This document shows, one piece after another, positions 29,301 to 36,880 of a stretch of 64,000 bases of DNA. The number at the start of each line of letters is the position of its first letter. Position 1 is the first letter of the stretch. Made by a program: the position numbers and the translations under genes. The DNA lies in contig JABAKD010000021.1 in the NCBI GenBank assembly GCA_012845835.1, positions 1,129,185 through 1,193,184 on the forward strand, in the 5' to 3' direction. Source of the stretch: Undaria pinnatifida (lineage: Eukaryota; Sar; Phaeophyceae; Laminariales; Alariaceae). The notes beneath the pieces are model-generated. The model searched no databases, was not told the DNA's origin, and was given only the letters and a program-made list of their open reading frames with translations.

Positions 29301-32151
29301 TCTTGTTGTGGTATTCGAACGAATAAAAAAAACACACTCCACAACGGTGAGATGGAAGATTTCGTCGAAACTTATGTTTGCTACGTATTAATAATACGAA
29401 AGCTGTGTGTGATACTCCGACCGTGTATCATATATATTCAGTTATGAAATAATAGTTTGCACACGAGATATATATCATGAAAATATAAATACAATCCAGC
29501 TGTGAGATCGAATCTTTTTCGAAACTCTCATCTTTGCTAGCTATGTGTGATACTCAGATCGCGCGCATTACGAGTTGTGTGTCCTCATTAAGGATATAGG
29601 TCGGCGACTCCCCTTACAACTACAGTGTAGTTATCAGGGTCAACAGGATGATTTTAGTCACTCTGTGCGCGGAAACTATAAAACCCGTTTCTGAGGGGGA
29701 CAAAATCTGACAGCTGTGGAAGGAAATGCATCAGTTTATCAAGTGAATCCTGTGAGTCGAATATCCGGTGAGAGGAGGGCAGAGTTTTTAAAGACGTGAG
29801 GGCCTGATTTTGATCAAAGAGGGGGGGGCGGGAGGGACGGGTGGGGCAGGTCAATTTGTGCGTGGAAAATATAAATCCTACGATATATATTGTAAAAAAT
29901 GAAAATATAATATTAAAAAAGTTAAAATACACTCCAGCTGTGAGATCGAATATTTTGTCGAAACTCATCTTTGCAAGCTGCGTGTGATACTCCGATCGCG
30001 CGTATTACGGGTTGTGTCCTCGTTAAGGATATAGGTCGGCGACTCCCCTTGGAACTACAGTGTAGCTATCTATATGTCACCGAAATGTGCATGACTGCCG
30101 ACGTTTCTTGGAACGGCCGACGCGGTAAGCGCCATTTTTTTGCTCGTTAAAATTTGTATTGACGCCTTGGAGGGGAAATTTGCAACACACCTACTACTAC
30201 CGCTCCTTCCTGTAGTCCTAGAGTCCGAGGTAAGAAAAGAGGTTATATTATTGTGAAAGCCACAACAGGCTGAAGGTTACAGCAGTAACAACAATCTGGA
30301 GCCGGCGCAGTACTAAAGTTGGTGAAGAACGTATAATCTCATATCAATAAAAGGCAAGATATATAATATACCGGTAAGGGCAACGTATTATTCATATTAC
30401 ACGCTGAAAAGTAGACCACTAGATATATTCAAAAAATAATGAAAGAGACATAACCCCCTTCACAACTGGAAACACGTGTTTGGGAACAAAATTACTTGGA
30501 TTTTGTATGGGGAGGGTTTCGGGGGCTCTTAAGGGGTTAATGCTCAAGTTCCGGTAGGACACACTCTCTCCCACCTGAGATATCCGGCCTGAATCTGTAC
30601 AGTTTCTTCGTATGCATATCATATCACGCGTGCCCTGTGTGGTGCTGTACTGCCGCAGTAGTAGTTGGTGTGTCTTGACACGTCATGATTATCTGTGCAA
30701 GTTCAACCACTACCTTTCTCGTACAGGGGACGACGTGGCTCATACGTACTAGGTATCTAATATGCTAGTTCACAAGGGCATTGTACGGCGTCGAAACGTA
30801 ATCCCATGGCAAAGGAGAAACGGGCAGACAACAATCACACACAGCAGTGTTGGCATTTTTGAAGATCTCGCATCAGCTGCTAACTGCAATACAGGCCGCA
30901 AGACCAAAGGCCACAGCAAGGAATCTGCAGCCATAGACTAAACACAAGGCGTTCTCGTACGAATATCTCGAGGTACATGAGGTATAACAAGAAGAGGGCA
31001 CCTGACAAAGATGACAAGAAGCAGGAGAAATGACCCACGATGGGTCTCGCATTTGCCGAGAGGATATATATATATATATATATGTTGTTCTACCGTTGAT
31101 TAAAGCAGATGATACCAAGAATTTCGTTTTTTCCCACAAGTCTCAGTCTGGCGTTCTCGTTGAACCCTGTTTCCTATTACGAAGATGTCATGTACCTGGT
31201 ATGGTACAAGAAGCCGAAACTGAGCCGGCAGCGGCATGCTATATCGCCCCTTCCGAGCTCCAACAAATTTGCTAGATGACAGTATCATGCAACAACGCAT
31301 CACCGAGGAGCGGGTAAATATAGAGCGATCGTGTCTTACTTCGCCCAAGACAAGATTTCGATTGCAAGATTCCCCACGTCCAGACTTCTCGGTGTATTCT
31401 ATTAATACTGCGCTGCGATCGTAGACTGGCGTTTTGTATATTTATACTAGCACAAACTAGGTACAATGCATATCTTACGGGTAACGTTTCAAGTGCTACG
31501 AGACTGAGAAAACGTGCTCATCAGTCTTCCGCAGGATCACTGTTTGAAGATGCCAGACGGAGTTGGGTGTGCGACAACACCCACGTTCGTGTAGAAAAAC
31601 AAGCAACAACGGCATGCTGCGCAATACTGAAAACCTACCGAGATGTCACAACAACAACCAATATGCGCGAGATTTCATTAATTTTAGTGTGTTTTCAACA
31701 CATCATATTGCTCCAACAAACATAACCTCTAGTCTAGTCTAGTCTGCATACCGGACCCCCAAATTTTAAAAGTCGAATATTGGCTCACCTCCTCGCTCAA
31801 ATGAGCGTACACAAGGCGTGTTTTCGAAAAACAGCGCCCTGCAGTCTCCTTGATTGCCCTCACGGCAGCTGTTACGGCCGGAGCATCTTCTTCCCCCTCG
31901 GCATAGTACAGGACGAGCTCGGCGTTTCGCTCGGTCAAGGGAGAGCAGGTAGATGGCCACCGATCGAGAGATGACACCGCGCGAGAAAGGTCCCCGCGAT
32001 ATACTGGAACAACTACACCCAAGCGCTGCCCCGGGCCTACTGAAGGTGAAAAATATGGATCTTCTGCGGGACGAACGGGTAGCGTCTCCGAGTGAGAGAG
32101 GACGGCCGGACCCGATAGGGCCAGGTACCCTGCAAACGCGACGCTACGCAT
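2064..32151 (-). CDS. 16-exon gene: two glycosyltransferase-like halves joined by a Cys-rich/KW-rich exon array
   Basis: Exons, in transcript order, are 32151-31789, 17568-17125, 15988-15479, 15123-14963, 13938-13756, 13606-13523, 13051-12851, 9737-9459, 9309-9226, 8931-8731, 5025-4747, 4597-4514, 4221-4021, 3748-3434, 3205-2770 and 2336-2064. Every junction is GT-AG, phases agree throughout, and the total is 4098 nt (1365 aa plus stop). Residues 1-121 are a hydrophobic leader and a VVPVYRGD strand typical of nucleotide-sugar transferase folds. Residues 122-310 continue that domain, with EWD near 156-158 as a possible metal-binding acidic motif. Residues 350-1025 hold five Cys-rich modules and Lys/Trp-rich linkers. 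Residues 1040-1365 form a second transferase-like half. A role in extracellular polysaccharide or glycoprotein synthesis in the secretory pathway is inference. The start could lie in an upstream exon, because the leader is only moderately hydrophobic. Confidence 0.8.
2770..3205 (-). CDS. Exon 15: core of second transferase-like half
   Basis: The exon runs from a TTGTCCAG acceptor (AVGGLPGVTVYATEDP) to SAVPQ before GTGCGC, and shifts the phase from 2 back to 0. SLIFYMQHDSVVSRSF (near residue 1170) resembles the strand and acidic motif of GT-A enzymes. GDLLVVHGSPKLRR, FTFNTDLFLPAGI and ALAVMDGFMTL are well-formed globular sequence. The identification of this half as a transferase is weaker than for exons 1-3. 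Confidence 0.8.
3434..3748 (-). CDS. Exon 14: array-like start, then start of second transferase-like half
   Basis: The exon begins G TGT TCG (CSSAMPVTAYATSSTRRL) after a TGCTCAG acceptor. It therefore starts like the K-rich array exons (CETSSPVTVYPSSAVRRL) and completes the last IMC. It then leaves the array pattern and becomes VNDLVRGNLCAFF and LPGMTVAVAADTEGFDAYE, which looks like the opening strands of another sugar-transferase fold. It ends at GAAAG before GTGACA, phase 2. The chimeric exon suggests the array grew by duplicating an ancestral exon at this spot. Confidence 0.8.
4021..5025 (-). CDS. Array module 3: exons 11-13 (K-rich, KW, Cys-rich)
   Basis: Exon 11 (5025-4747), exon 12 (4597-4514) and exon 13 (4221-4021) match module 2 in length and phase (279, 84 and 201 nt). 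Only a few residues differ, for example CDTTVPVTVYPSS in place of CETSSPVTVYPSS. Introns are 149 and 292 bp. Similarity to module 2 stops at the acceptor of exon 11 and at the donor of exon 13, so the flanking long introns are unrelated. Confidence 0.85.
5725..6127. repeat. 403-bp direct repeat, left copy
   Basis: The segment beginning ATTGTGGTGGTACTCCGAGT is repeated at 6412-6814 with no length change and almost no substitutions (one A/G seen). The period is 687 bp. It lies in the intron between array modules 2 and 3. No gene is recognised in it. Confidence 0.9.
6412..6814. repeat. 403-bp direct repeat, right copy
   Basis: This is the partner of 5725-6127. The 284-bp spacer between the copies is unrelated to either. 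Both copies end at the same CTCTATTACAC. Confidence 0.9.
6907..6991. repeat. 45-bp tandem duplication
   Basis: GTAGATGTTCTACACG is followed by GTTTTGATTGCC and TCGAGTGAT; the block occurs twice in a row and includes a short palindrome (TAGATGTTCTA). Confidence 0.75.
7634..7881. mobile_element. MITE-A copy 2
   Basis: The ends GCGATAGAGGTATACC and CCTCCATCGTAGC are inverted. The interior shares GAATGACGGGGCTCCTTGAA and GAGAGGTCTCTTAAGCTCCC with the other copies. It lies in an intron of the large gene. Confidence 0.75.
8072..8339. mobile_element. MITE-B copy 1
   Basis: A 268-bp element with terminal inverted repeats of about 22 bp: GACCCAGGCTACGGTAGGGG on the left, and the inverse of GACCAAGGCTACGGTAGGGG on the right. 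The interior has two near-palindromes, CACTCGCGCGAGT and CACTCGTGCGAGTG. It is non-coding. A second copy is at 25625-25897. Confidence 0.85.
8731..9737 (-). CDS. Array module 2: exons 8-10 (K-rich, KW, Cys-rich)
   Basis: Exon 8 (9737-9459, 279 nt) starts CETSSPVTVYPSS, then RMLKGGNDSPAVDKVES, a KRKKRK basic patch and WRENEKWKTTTKWQEVEKW, ending DIPK. Exon 9 (9309-9226) is the 84-nt KW exon and exon 10 (8931-8731) the Cys module. The first residue of exon 8 completes the Met of IMC, so each Cys module closes in the next exon. Introns are 149 and 294 bp. The module is nearly identical to module 3, including its introns. Confidence 0.85.
9845..10095. mobile_element. MITE-A copy 3
   Basis: The ends GCTACTATAGAGGCATACC and CCCTCTATCGTGGC are inverted. 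It lies just upstream of array module 2, within the 3.1-kb intron. It is non-coding. Confidence 0.75.
10480..11720 (-). mobile_element. R1 retroposon copy with G-rich tandem extension
   Basis: The left part reads CACTCCAGCTTTGAGGTCAG through GGGTTGTGT and GACAAAATCTGACAGCTGTG. This is the reverse of the R1 3' end. From about 10.7 kb on, sub-units of roughly 180 bp repeat, each with TGTGCG.GGAAACTAT, GACGGCTTTGGAAGG and a long G run. The tract fills part of the intron between modules 1 and 2. Confidence 0.75.
12851..13938 (-). CDS. Array module 1: exons 5-7 (K-rich, KW, Cys-rich)
   Basis: Exon 5 (13938-13756, 183 nt) encodes LEPPQALKQIESEVV, a basic patch and KLQAWRENEKWKTTTKW, and ends before GTACGT. 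Exon 6 (13606-13523, 84 nt) is WRRQEKWKYSDGDEEPKW plus WRQQEKWKNN. Exon 7 (13051-12851, 201 nt) is the Cys module (CDEDECP, VCDESCADGG, NGC, YGDYCRTCYFDF, DDRAI). All junctions are phase 2. This module is the most diverged of the three: exon 5 lacks the first 32 codons' worth of sequence seen in modules 2 and 3 and has its own N-terminal segment. Introns are 149 and 471 bp. Confidence 0.8.
14436..14597. mobile_element. MITE-C, 162 bp
   Basis: The left end GTAGGTGGCCCTATGTAGTG is the inverse of the right end, with one mismatch over 21 bp. The interior is AT-balanced and carries two more partial inverted segments (CCCGCACTATA). It sits in the intron between exon 4 and exon 5. It is non-coding. 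Confidence 0.8.
14963..15123 (-). CDS. Exon 4: second Cys-rich module
   Basis: The exon begins GTG TGT GAC (VCDESCGTGRHGDYNC) after a TTCATGAAG acceptor. It continues through KCRFCFNDLESAL to RVIMCS and ends with two bases (AC) before GTAAGA, phase 2. The order of cysteines is the same as in the repeated 201-nt exons downstream. The phase switches here from 0 to 2, and every array exon after it is phase 2 at both ends. The acceptor is weaker than most. Confidence 0.8.
15479..15988 (-). CDS. Exon 3: end of transferase-like domain and first Cys-rich module
   Basis: This 170-codon exon starts at a GCGCAG acceptor (ISYVGLERVDHST) after a long pyrimidine tract and ends at KKDT before a GTAAGC donor. 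The first 45 residues finish the transferase half (GQTLFIHGSG). The first Cys module follows: KCNAACG, VCDDTC, FLC, YMCRLCYVDVEEAR and HVIMCD. It is the most divergent of the five modules and has a longer spacer before IMC. A second pair (AECSDKC) near the exon end opens the next module, which exon 4 completes. Confidence 0.85.
16328..16546 (-). other. Open stretch inside intron 2, possible skipped exon
   Basis: The frame reads YYSTDKCEGYEAMACSKM and ends FRSFFVSKISDA before a GTGAGT that could be a donor. It lies between exons 2 and 3, whose direct join is already smooth. I regard it as an unlikely alternative exon and leave it out of the gene model. Confidence 0.2.
17125..17568 (-). CDS. 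Exon 2: core of first glycosyltransferase-like domain
   Basis: This 148-codon exon runs from a TTGCAG acceptor (EDVYPKGPSVMFF) to a GTGAGG donor after VTTNL, both phase 0. YDALAIVEWDVLVASD looks like a beta strand leading into an acidic metal-binding motif (EWD). WVKGSNLEGTNFHST, GHINGNAIYNNNDP and the aromatic-rich WPLWQRF are typical of an acceptor and catalytic region in a GT-A-like enzyme. The family is assigned from pattern only; no named CAZy family is claimed. It is one of the clearest coding segments in the window. Confidence 0.85.
17826..18270 (+). mobile_element. R1 retroposon copy
   Basis: It starts with a C-rich segment, passes GATTTTGACCCC and GTCGCCGACCTATATCCTTC, and ends CGATCTCACAGCTAGAGTGT with an AT tail. 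A second, short copy in opposite orientation follows at 18296-18420. Confidence 0.8.
18296..18420 (-). mobile_element. R1 short copy
   Basis: It carries only the 3' portion of R1, read as CACTCCAGCTGTGAAATCGA to GGGTCGTGTGTGC. It makes a tail-to-tail pair with the copy at 17826-18270. Confidence 0.75.
18455..18585. repeat. 64-bp tandem duplication
   Basis: ACCGGTCGCC.TGGTGGTG, TGGTTGCTATCGACAT and TTTTGATAATATAGTTGGTT occur twice in succession. The start resembles the GGTCGCCCCGGTGG head of the SINE families in this window. Confidence 0.75.
19740..19935. repeat. Purine (A/G) tract
   Basis: About 190 bases are almost wholly A and G on the plus strand (AAAAGAAAAGAAAAG-like). It is low-complexity and non-coding. 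Confidence 0.85.
20029..20812. mobile_element. Foldback element with 338-bp inverted arms
   Basis: Arms 20029-20366 and 20475-20812 are inverted copies of equal length around a 108-bp loop. The right terminus is the inverse of CCAAACGTTATCGTACCACT. The same terminal sequence occurs once more at the start of the loop (20364-20391), which hints at a nested or rearranged copy. No transposase frame is seen, so it would depend on another element to move. Confidence 0.85.
22885..23000 (-). mobile_element. R1 short copy
   Basis: Only the 3' portion is present: CACTCCAGCTGTGAGATCAA to CGGGTTGTGTG. The body of R1 is missing. Confidence 0.75.
23637..23930. repeat. Tandem pair, about 155-bp unit
   Basis: GAAGTTTAGTTTTC, GAACACAAAAACTT, GAACTTTTTCCCACTCCTTG and GACCTCC recur in the same order in two adjacent, diverged units. 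Just left, at 23430-23490, a 29-bp unit (AATAAAACGACCTTGGTCGT) is also doubled. Confidence 0.75.
23985..24300. repeat. AAGTTCCGGGTACGGG minisatellite, block 1
   Basis: Imperfect units of about 45-55 bp carry CAGAACT...AAGTTCCGGG followed by GTACGGGTA. The same unit recurs at 24935-25200, with 600 bp of unrelated AT-rich DNA between. Confidence 0.8.
24935..25200. repeat. AAGTTCCGGGTACGGG minisatellite, block 2
   Basis: The unit is the same as in block 1, for example CTTCCACAAGTTCCGGGTAC. Both orientations of GGGTACGGGTA and its complement occur. Confidence 0.8.
25380..25580 (-). mobile_element. SINE2 fragment
   Basis: This is the 3' part of the SINE2 family in reverse: CCCCATCCCATTTATTGTCC then CCCACTACGGTACGTGCCTT. 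It matches SINE2 at 36.2, 46.4 and 61.5 kb. The tRNA-like head is missing here. Confidence 0.65.
25625..25897. mobile_element. MITE-B copy 2
   Basis: A 273-bp copy of the element at 8072. The terminal inverted repeats begin GACCCAGGCTACGGTAGGGG on both sides, allowing for small changes. Both copies lie in introns of the large gene. Confidence 0.85.
26064..26366 (-). other. Candidate coding remnant, unknown
   Basis: The frame reads HLFDENASFVSRNFHFG, then VPGNVTYFVLDSSPSL and LPFITAVVVSLIIDGD, and ends NKH with a stop. The composition is gene-like, but no start, splice partner or family is evident. Confidence 0.25.
28251..28760 (-). other. Two candidate spliced exons nested in intron 1
   Basis: The segment 28760-28598 reads RVILSRLGPVGYTKTPGTVE to QIFAPCHAC before GTGTAC. 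The segment 28388-28251 starts after GGCTGCAG and reads VAIDVLNEISTTINRVYLL to GGAMPHEVIGK before GTATCA. The phases agree (0), and a further gene-like stretch (VPITIVDAHTVEFKEIL) lies at about 28.1 kb, though I cannot find a phase-consistent acceptor for it. The function is unknown. It could be a small nested gene or a decayed element. Confidence 0.35.
29325..30075 (-). mobile_element. Cluster of three R1 copies
   Basis: Copies start at about 29325, 29475 and 29920, each with CTCCAGCTGTGAGATCGAA or a near variant next to AT-rich DNA. The middle copy is longest and extends through GACAAAATCTGACAGCTGTG to a G-rich end near 29860. All three face the same way. Confidence 0.8.
31060..31085. repeat. 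TA microsatellite
   Basis: A run of about 11 TA dinucleotides. Confidence 0.9.
31789..32151 (-). CDS. Exon 1: leader and N-terminal strand of glycosyltransferase-like domain
   Basis: It starts at ATG 32151 (MRSVAFAGYLALSG) and ends in LSEE before a GTGAGC donor, phase 0. Residues 4-19 are hydrophobic and could be a signal peptide or a short anchor. LGVVVPVYRGDL, followed by an acidic LVLYYAEGEED strand, fits the first beta strands of a GT-A fold. Joining LSEE directly to EDVYPKGP of exon 2 gives smooth sequence, which supports the 14.2-kb first intron. I see no clear TATA box upstream. Confidence 0.75.
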
Positions 32152-32519
32152 ATGCGTGGGCTACTTGCTGTTCAACTGTTCACAGAGTGCATAAGGGTCA
32201 AGTGTTCACAAGAGTCTACACAGACAGGTAGAGCGTGGAGTGCGAACGAGGGGCGCCACCGACTTGGTAAAAAAGTGGAAATAACCAATAAGAACAGTCC
32301 ATAGAAAAACGACGATTCCCGTGATGAAGTAACCAACGAAAAAGTCGGAAAAAAACAAAGACATCGGGGTATGAAGTAGTCGTGCGAGATGGTCGTGCGT
32401 TCTTTGCTCTTAAGAACAGCACTCGATTTGCATTTCGTTTTTTTTCTTGGTTTCAGTGTACATATAGTCTATTATTATATATATGATATTATATTAGTTT
32501 CTATCTGGTATATAATTTA

Positions 32520-33105
32520 TGCGACCTAAAGCGGTTAAAAATCCCCCTTCCCCCCGCCCCCGCCCCCCCGCTTTCGAACACCCCTTCCTCCCCCCCTCCT
32601 CCCTGGTTGTACGTTTTACAAGATATAGTCTACATGACGAACTGATGTGTTCCTCCCACAAACCAACCGCCACGTGTCGTTTATGGCTGCTGCACAGATT
32701 GAGCTTCCCCCCCTCTACTAACCCCCCCCCCCCCGCCCCCCCCCCCCCGCCTCCGGCCCCCACTCCTTAGAGATTTCCTGCTCTCCCCTCACCGGTTATA
32801 CGACTTACAGGATAAACTTGATAAACTGGTGCATTCCTTTCCGTATACAGCTGTCAGACTTTGTCTCCCGCAAAAACGGGGTTATTAGTTTCCGCGCACA
32901 GATTGATGAACACATCACCCTGGTAGTCAACCCTGGTACAAGCTACACTGCTACATTTTAGTTCCAAGGGGAGTCGCCTACCTGTATCCTTAATGAGGAC
33001 ACACACGGTAATACGCTCGATCGCAGTATCACACACCGCTTGCAAGGATGGGTGTCGATGAAATCTATCTTCGATCTCACAGCTCAAGTGTATTTTTATT
33101 CATAC
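32520..33105 (+). mobile_element. R1 copy, long, C-rich 5' part
   Basis: The copy begins with C-rich tracts, passes CAGCTGTCAGACTTTGTCTC and GAGTCGCCTACCTGTATCCT, and ends GATCTCACAGCTCAAGTGT with an AT tail. It lies about 370 bp upstream of the large gene's ATG. The space 32152-32519 between them shows no gene. Confidence 0.8.
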
Positions 33106-33739
33106 ATCGTACATATATATATATATATTGGTATAACATGTACAACAGATCGCACTCGAAACTCGCGTCAAGTACCATTAGGTAGGTTGGCGGTGCACAA
33201 CAACAGTCAAAATGAGAGAGGCAGATCGATTTTCGTATACAAACTACTTAGTTCACGACTGGACGGCAATTTGCGGTACACGGTGAAAGGGGTATGATAC
33301 CCAGCAGCTTTTTAATCAAATTTTTCGTGTGAAATGCGTTAGGAATAATAGACAAACGCGAAATTCGAAGACGTGCTTTTAGCCGCTTTAACGCGTCTTT
33401 AAATATCTACAACGTTCGAGGGGGCGTGTCGGAGAGCAGAGCTCGAGGTTATGCGTGCCCAGTGTTGGCTAATGAAGCAGTGTTGGCCCAGCTTCCCGGG
33501 CAGAGTAAAGAGGGAGGGCAAGTGGTTCAGGGTGGGGTTGTCGCGGCAGCCCAACGGTTCATGGCCAGGTGGCACGTGGAGAAGGAAAGCAACTAATTCG
33601 GAGTGCCGCGCATCCCGGATGCGTGACACACAAAACGCAAAGAAGTGTGGGGGGAGTACGGATGCGTCGCTGTTGAAAGCGTAAGAAGGTCGGGAGAGAG
33701 AGGGCCTGGAAAGGGACTACTAGGCAAACTACTCAAAAA

Positions 33740-34500
33740 GTATTACAAAAATCAAAATGCACTCTTTTAGCTGTGTGATCGAAGCTTTTGTCGAAACCCA
33801 TCTTTGCAAGCTGTGTGTGATACTCCGATCGCGCATATATATGAATAGAAAAAGGGGGGGGAGGGTTGGGGTTTTGGGGGGTTTCGGGGGGCGGGAGAAG
33901 ATTTTCAACAGGTTGGGGTCGCATATATATGTAGGGGCTTGCTTTACGCGTGGTGTTAGCCCTAGGCGGCGTTCGTGCGGGTGGTGGGGAAGGAGGGGGG
34001 GGAGGGGGGGTAATTATAGCTATGTCATGGATGCCTAGAAAGATAATGACGTGATAACAATTAATTGCGTAGAAGTGTTTATTGCTCTGGCCGATTTCGA
34101 TTTTGGGTTGGTCGTTCGAACAACAATATGGAACGGGAACAAAATAAATAGTCTAAATAAATATATAAATAAATATATAAATAAATAAATAAATGGGGAG
34201 AGGGGGGAGGGGAGGGGGCGGAAATGAATTGAAGCTACAACATGGGTGGTCAGAAAAATATTGAGGTGATATCCGCTGGCTGGTAGGGTTTACTGCTCTG
34301 GCAGATTTTGATTTTAGGTGGGGCGTTTAAACTAGAGAGATCGGGGGGGGCGGGGGGCGGGGGGCGGGCGGGACACTTCCGTATGTGCGCGGAAATGATG
34401 AATCCTTGAAGGGGACAAATCTGACAGTTAGTTGTAGCAATAATATATCCCTTTATATCACCTGCCTGGTAATGTTTTTTTCTCCAGTAGATTTGATGTC
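33740..34500 (-). mobile_element. R1 copy with G-rich tandem units
   Basis: It reads CACTCTTTTAGCTGTGTGAT to GATACTCCGATCGCGC, then several G-run units. An (AAAT)n stretch lies at 34155-34195. The order of G-rich sub-units resembles 10.5-11.7 kb and 39.0-39.4 kb. Confidence 0.75.
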
Positions 34501-35774
34501 ATAGCATATATATACTCCGAGTGAGTATAATATTTCTACTGTCTGTGCTACTACTACCACCACCGTAGTGTGTGTAAGTGTTAAGATACTGTCTATTTAA
34601 TCTCAATCAAGGTACTGCGACGAGTACCGCGAGGGTGTCCGGACAGTCTTTTTTGTCGACAATTTTTAATGTGGGGTGCATGCTATCCCGATCCCCGGGC
34701 ACCCTTGACTACGTTATGATTATATTTTTTTTTTTTTTAATCCTCTGGCCGATGGGAAAAAAAAGAGCTTTAGCTCGACCACACTTCCACGCATTTTCAT
34801 ACCCGTCGTGTGTCGATTTAACTCAGTTGCTTTCGCAGCCCAACGCTAGCTGGCGCACCCTTCGGGTCCCATTGTAGGTATAGCGCAAGCTGTCCCTCTC
34901 AGTGGTCAGGTATAGCGTAAGCTGCCCCCATCGGTGGTCTTCGTTATCTATTGTTTAACCTTTACGAAATGGCCAAGTACACACTTCTGTTGTTGTGAAA
35001 TCGACCAAAAAGGAAGTTAAAAACTCAAGATTGCTCGTAGCTGCGTGTGATGCTTCGATCGCGTGTGTTACGGGGCGTATATACCCTCGTGACACAAGGT
35101 GGTTATGAAAATATTCCTCCCTGGTAGCAATACCAGGGCCAAAGAGACTAGGACGTTCAGCCTTGTTGCTTTTTCACTACTATATTATAACCCGCGTTGA
35201 GAGGGACAAAACCAGCCATCTGTGGAATTCAGTATCCATAAAACAAGTAGTTTATTTTTAATTTTGGTGTGGGCTACTTGGGTCTACCGGGTTTGTACGC
35301 AAGTTCCTGTGTACTGCCTGTTATTGTTTGGTTTGCCTTCTCCAGCCCGCATCCTGGGTGCAGTGCCGGCCGATACTGCTGTTGTACGGGGAATATATCA
35401 GGCCGTACCTAGGTCCGTGTTGCCGTTGCTCGCGGTGCGAGGCGTGTCACCCATCATCAAGCAAAAAAAAACGGCGATATTACCGCCAAACGTACCGACA
35501 TACATACGCCCAAAATGCGTTTCGAGACAAGCATTTTGCCGGTTGATCCTCCAGTTCAACGCCGTCTGTTTGGAAGATGAGTCAAGAGAATAAACAACGA
35601 GCAAACAAAGTACAACATTTAGTCTATTATTATGCCTATATTACAATAATACCAACAACAAAAAACAACATCAATAGTACAAGGGTTCCGCATGGATGCC
35701 GGCATACCCCGGCACACATGCTTCGGGTAGGGCAGGGCTGCACTTCGAATTATTCGGTTCAATACTTGGTACAG

Positions 35775-36085
35775 TGACAAAACTCACCACACACAATCAT
35801 AGTCTGCGCGTACAGTATGTATGTAAGAGGTAATGCCAAGAAGTTGATGTGGACATGCAATCATAAAAAAATGTACTACCTGGTGCTATTAATAGCTACC
35901 GTTTTTTTGTGAATCCGATTCCGAGCTTCATTCATCAGATTTCGATCGGATAGTTCCGAGCACACGCTGCGCCGACTGACCCTTTAGTCTGGCGACGAAA
36001 TGTGTCGTGTGCGTTTCTCACGAAATTTTTACTCTAGGTAGGGCCAGTAAGATGACTGACCATGTCCGCGGCGTGTGATTAGAGA
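35775..36085. repeat. 300-bp dispersed repeat, copy 1
   Basis: It contains CCCTTTAGTCTGGCGACGAA and ACTGACCATGTCCGCGGCGT and matches 41635-41945 along its length in direct orientation, with moderate divergence. It is non-coding. Confidence 0.75.
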
Positions 36086-36229
36086 AATTAATTGTACGTG
36101 GACCATTTGCATAACACAGCAGCAGTCAGTCCAGATCGAGGCGATCGGTGCCACTGCTTGGGTATCGTATTATTAGCACAGCAGCAGCAGTAATACACTT
36201 CATATGTTTATATTTTCGACATCCGATGC

Positions 36230-36552
36230 TCGCACCACTCTCGCCCTCCCAGTAGTATAACATATTATAGCGGGCTTCCCTCCCCCCTCCACACTACGGT
36301 ACCTGTCCTATCGGGAGAAAATTCAGCATTTTCTTCCCTCGTTCGATTTGTACCTACCCACGCTGCTGCTAGGCGATGCCAGCAGTTAAACTGTTACGAA
36401 TTGATCCTGTCTTTCCCATATATTTCTGCAAAAAATATAGCCAACAAATCTCACAACGGTGATTATTTAACTCAAGGATCAACGCTACTAATAGTGTATG
36501 TAGTGGTATTTTAGTGTAACCCCACCACTAGACCACCGGGGCGACCGGCTCT
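36230..36552 (-). mobile_element. SINE2 copy
   Basis: Read on the minus strand it starts GGTCGCCCCGGTGGTCTAGT, with an A-box-like TGGTCTAGTGGGG. It continues through a body shared with 46.4 and 61.5 kb and ends near CACCACTCTCGCCC on the plus strand. It lies head to head with SINE1 at 36560. Confidence 0.65.
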
Positions 36553-36559
36553 ATATCAC

Positions 36560-36880
36560 TCATTGCTCCGGCGGCGTATCAGGTTATATCCTCGAGCCTG
36601 CTATTATACTTCGTAGGTCAGCTTCGTGAGTTCGAATCCCCCCGAGTGCGTACTCGTATAAATTTTCGTCTTGTTTTGCACCAATTGATTTGCGGAAAGC
36701 GCGAGACCGTGACTTAGCAACACTCTCAATGACAAATCGACGATCGGTGGGTGCTGAACCAGGTGCGCCAAAAGCAATGAAGGCAATAACCGGGGGGGGG
36801 GGAGGGAAGGGCGACACCTACCTGTGACCACGGCTTGTATGTCCAGAAGCTGAAAAGCAGAAGTGTGCCAAATAAAAAAA
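36560..36880 (+). mobile_element. SINE1 copy A
   Basis: The head GGCGGCGTATCAGGTTAT (A box) and GAGTTCGAATCCCCC (B box) resemble a tRNA gene. The body is CGTATAAATTTTCGTC to CCACGGCTTGTATGTCCAGA and the 3' end is A-rich (AAATAAAAAAAAG). The inverted paralogue at 61.2-61.45 kb also has it, so it is older than that duplication. Confidence 0.8.

Larger units (their letters stand above)
17569..31788 (-). other. Intron 1 (14.2 kb), repeat-filled
   Basis: The intron runs from the GTGAGC donor to the TTGCAG acceptor. It contains R1 retroposon copies, the 20.0-20.8 kb foldback, the AAGTTCCGGG minisatellites, a TIR element at 25.6 kb, a SINE2 fragment and a purine tract. The stretches 21.0-21.7, 22.0-22.9, 24.3-24.9, 26.4-28.0 and 30.1-31.7 kb show no recognisable gene. 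Confidence 0.7.

Noticed and set aside
36560-36640. A functional tRNA gene
   Set aside because: A and B boxes are present, but the cloverleaf is incomplete, and the sequence recurs with a common body and A-rich tail as a SINE.
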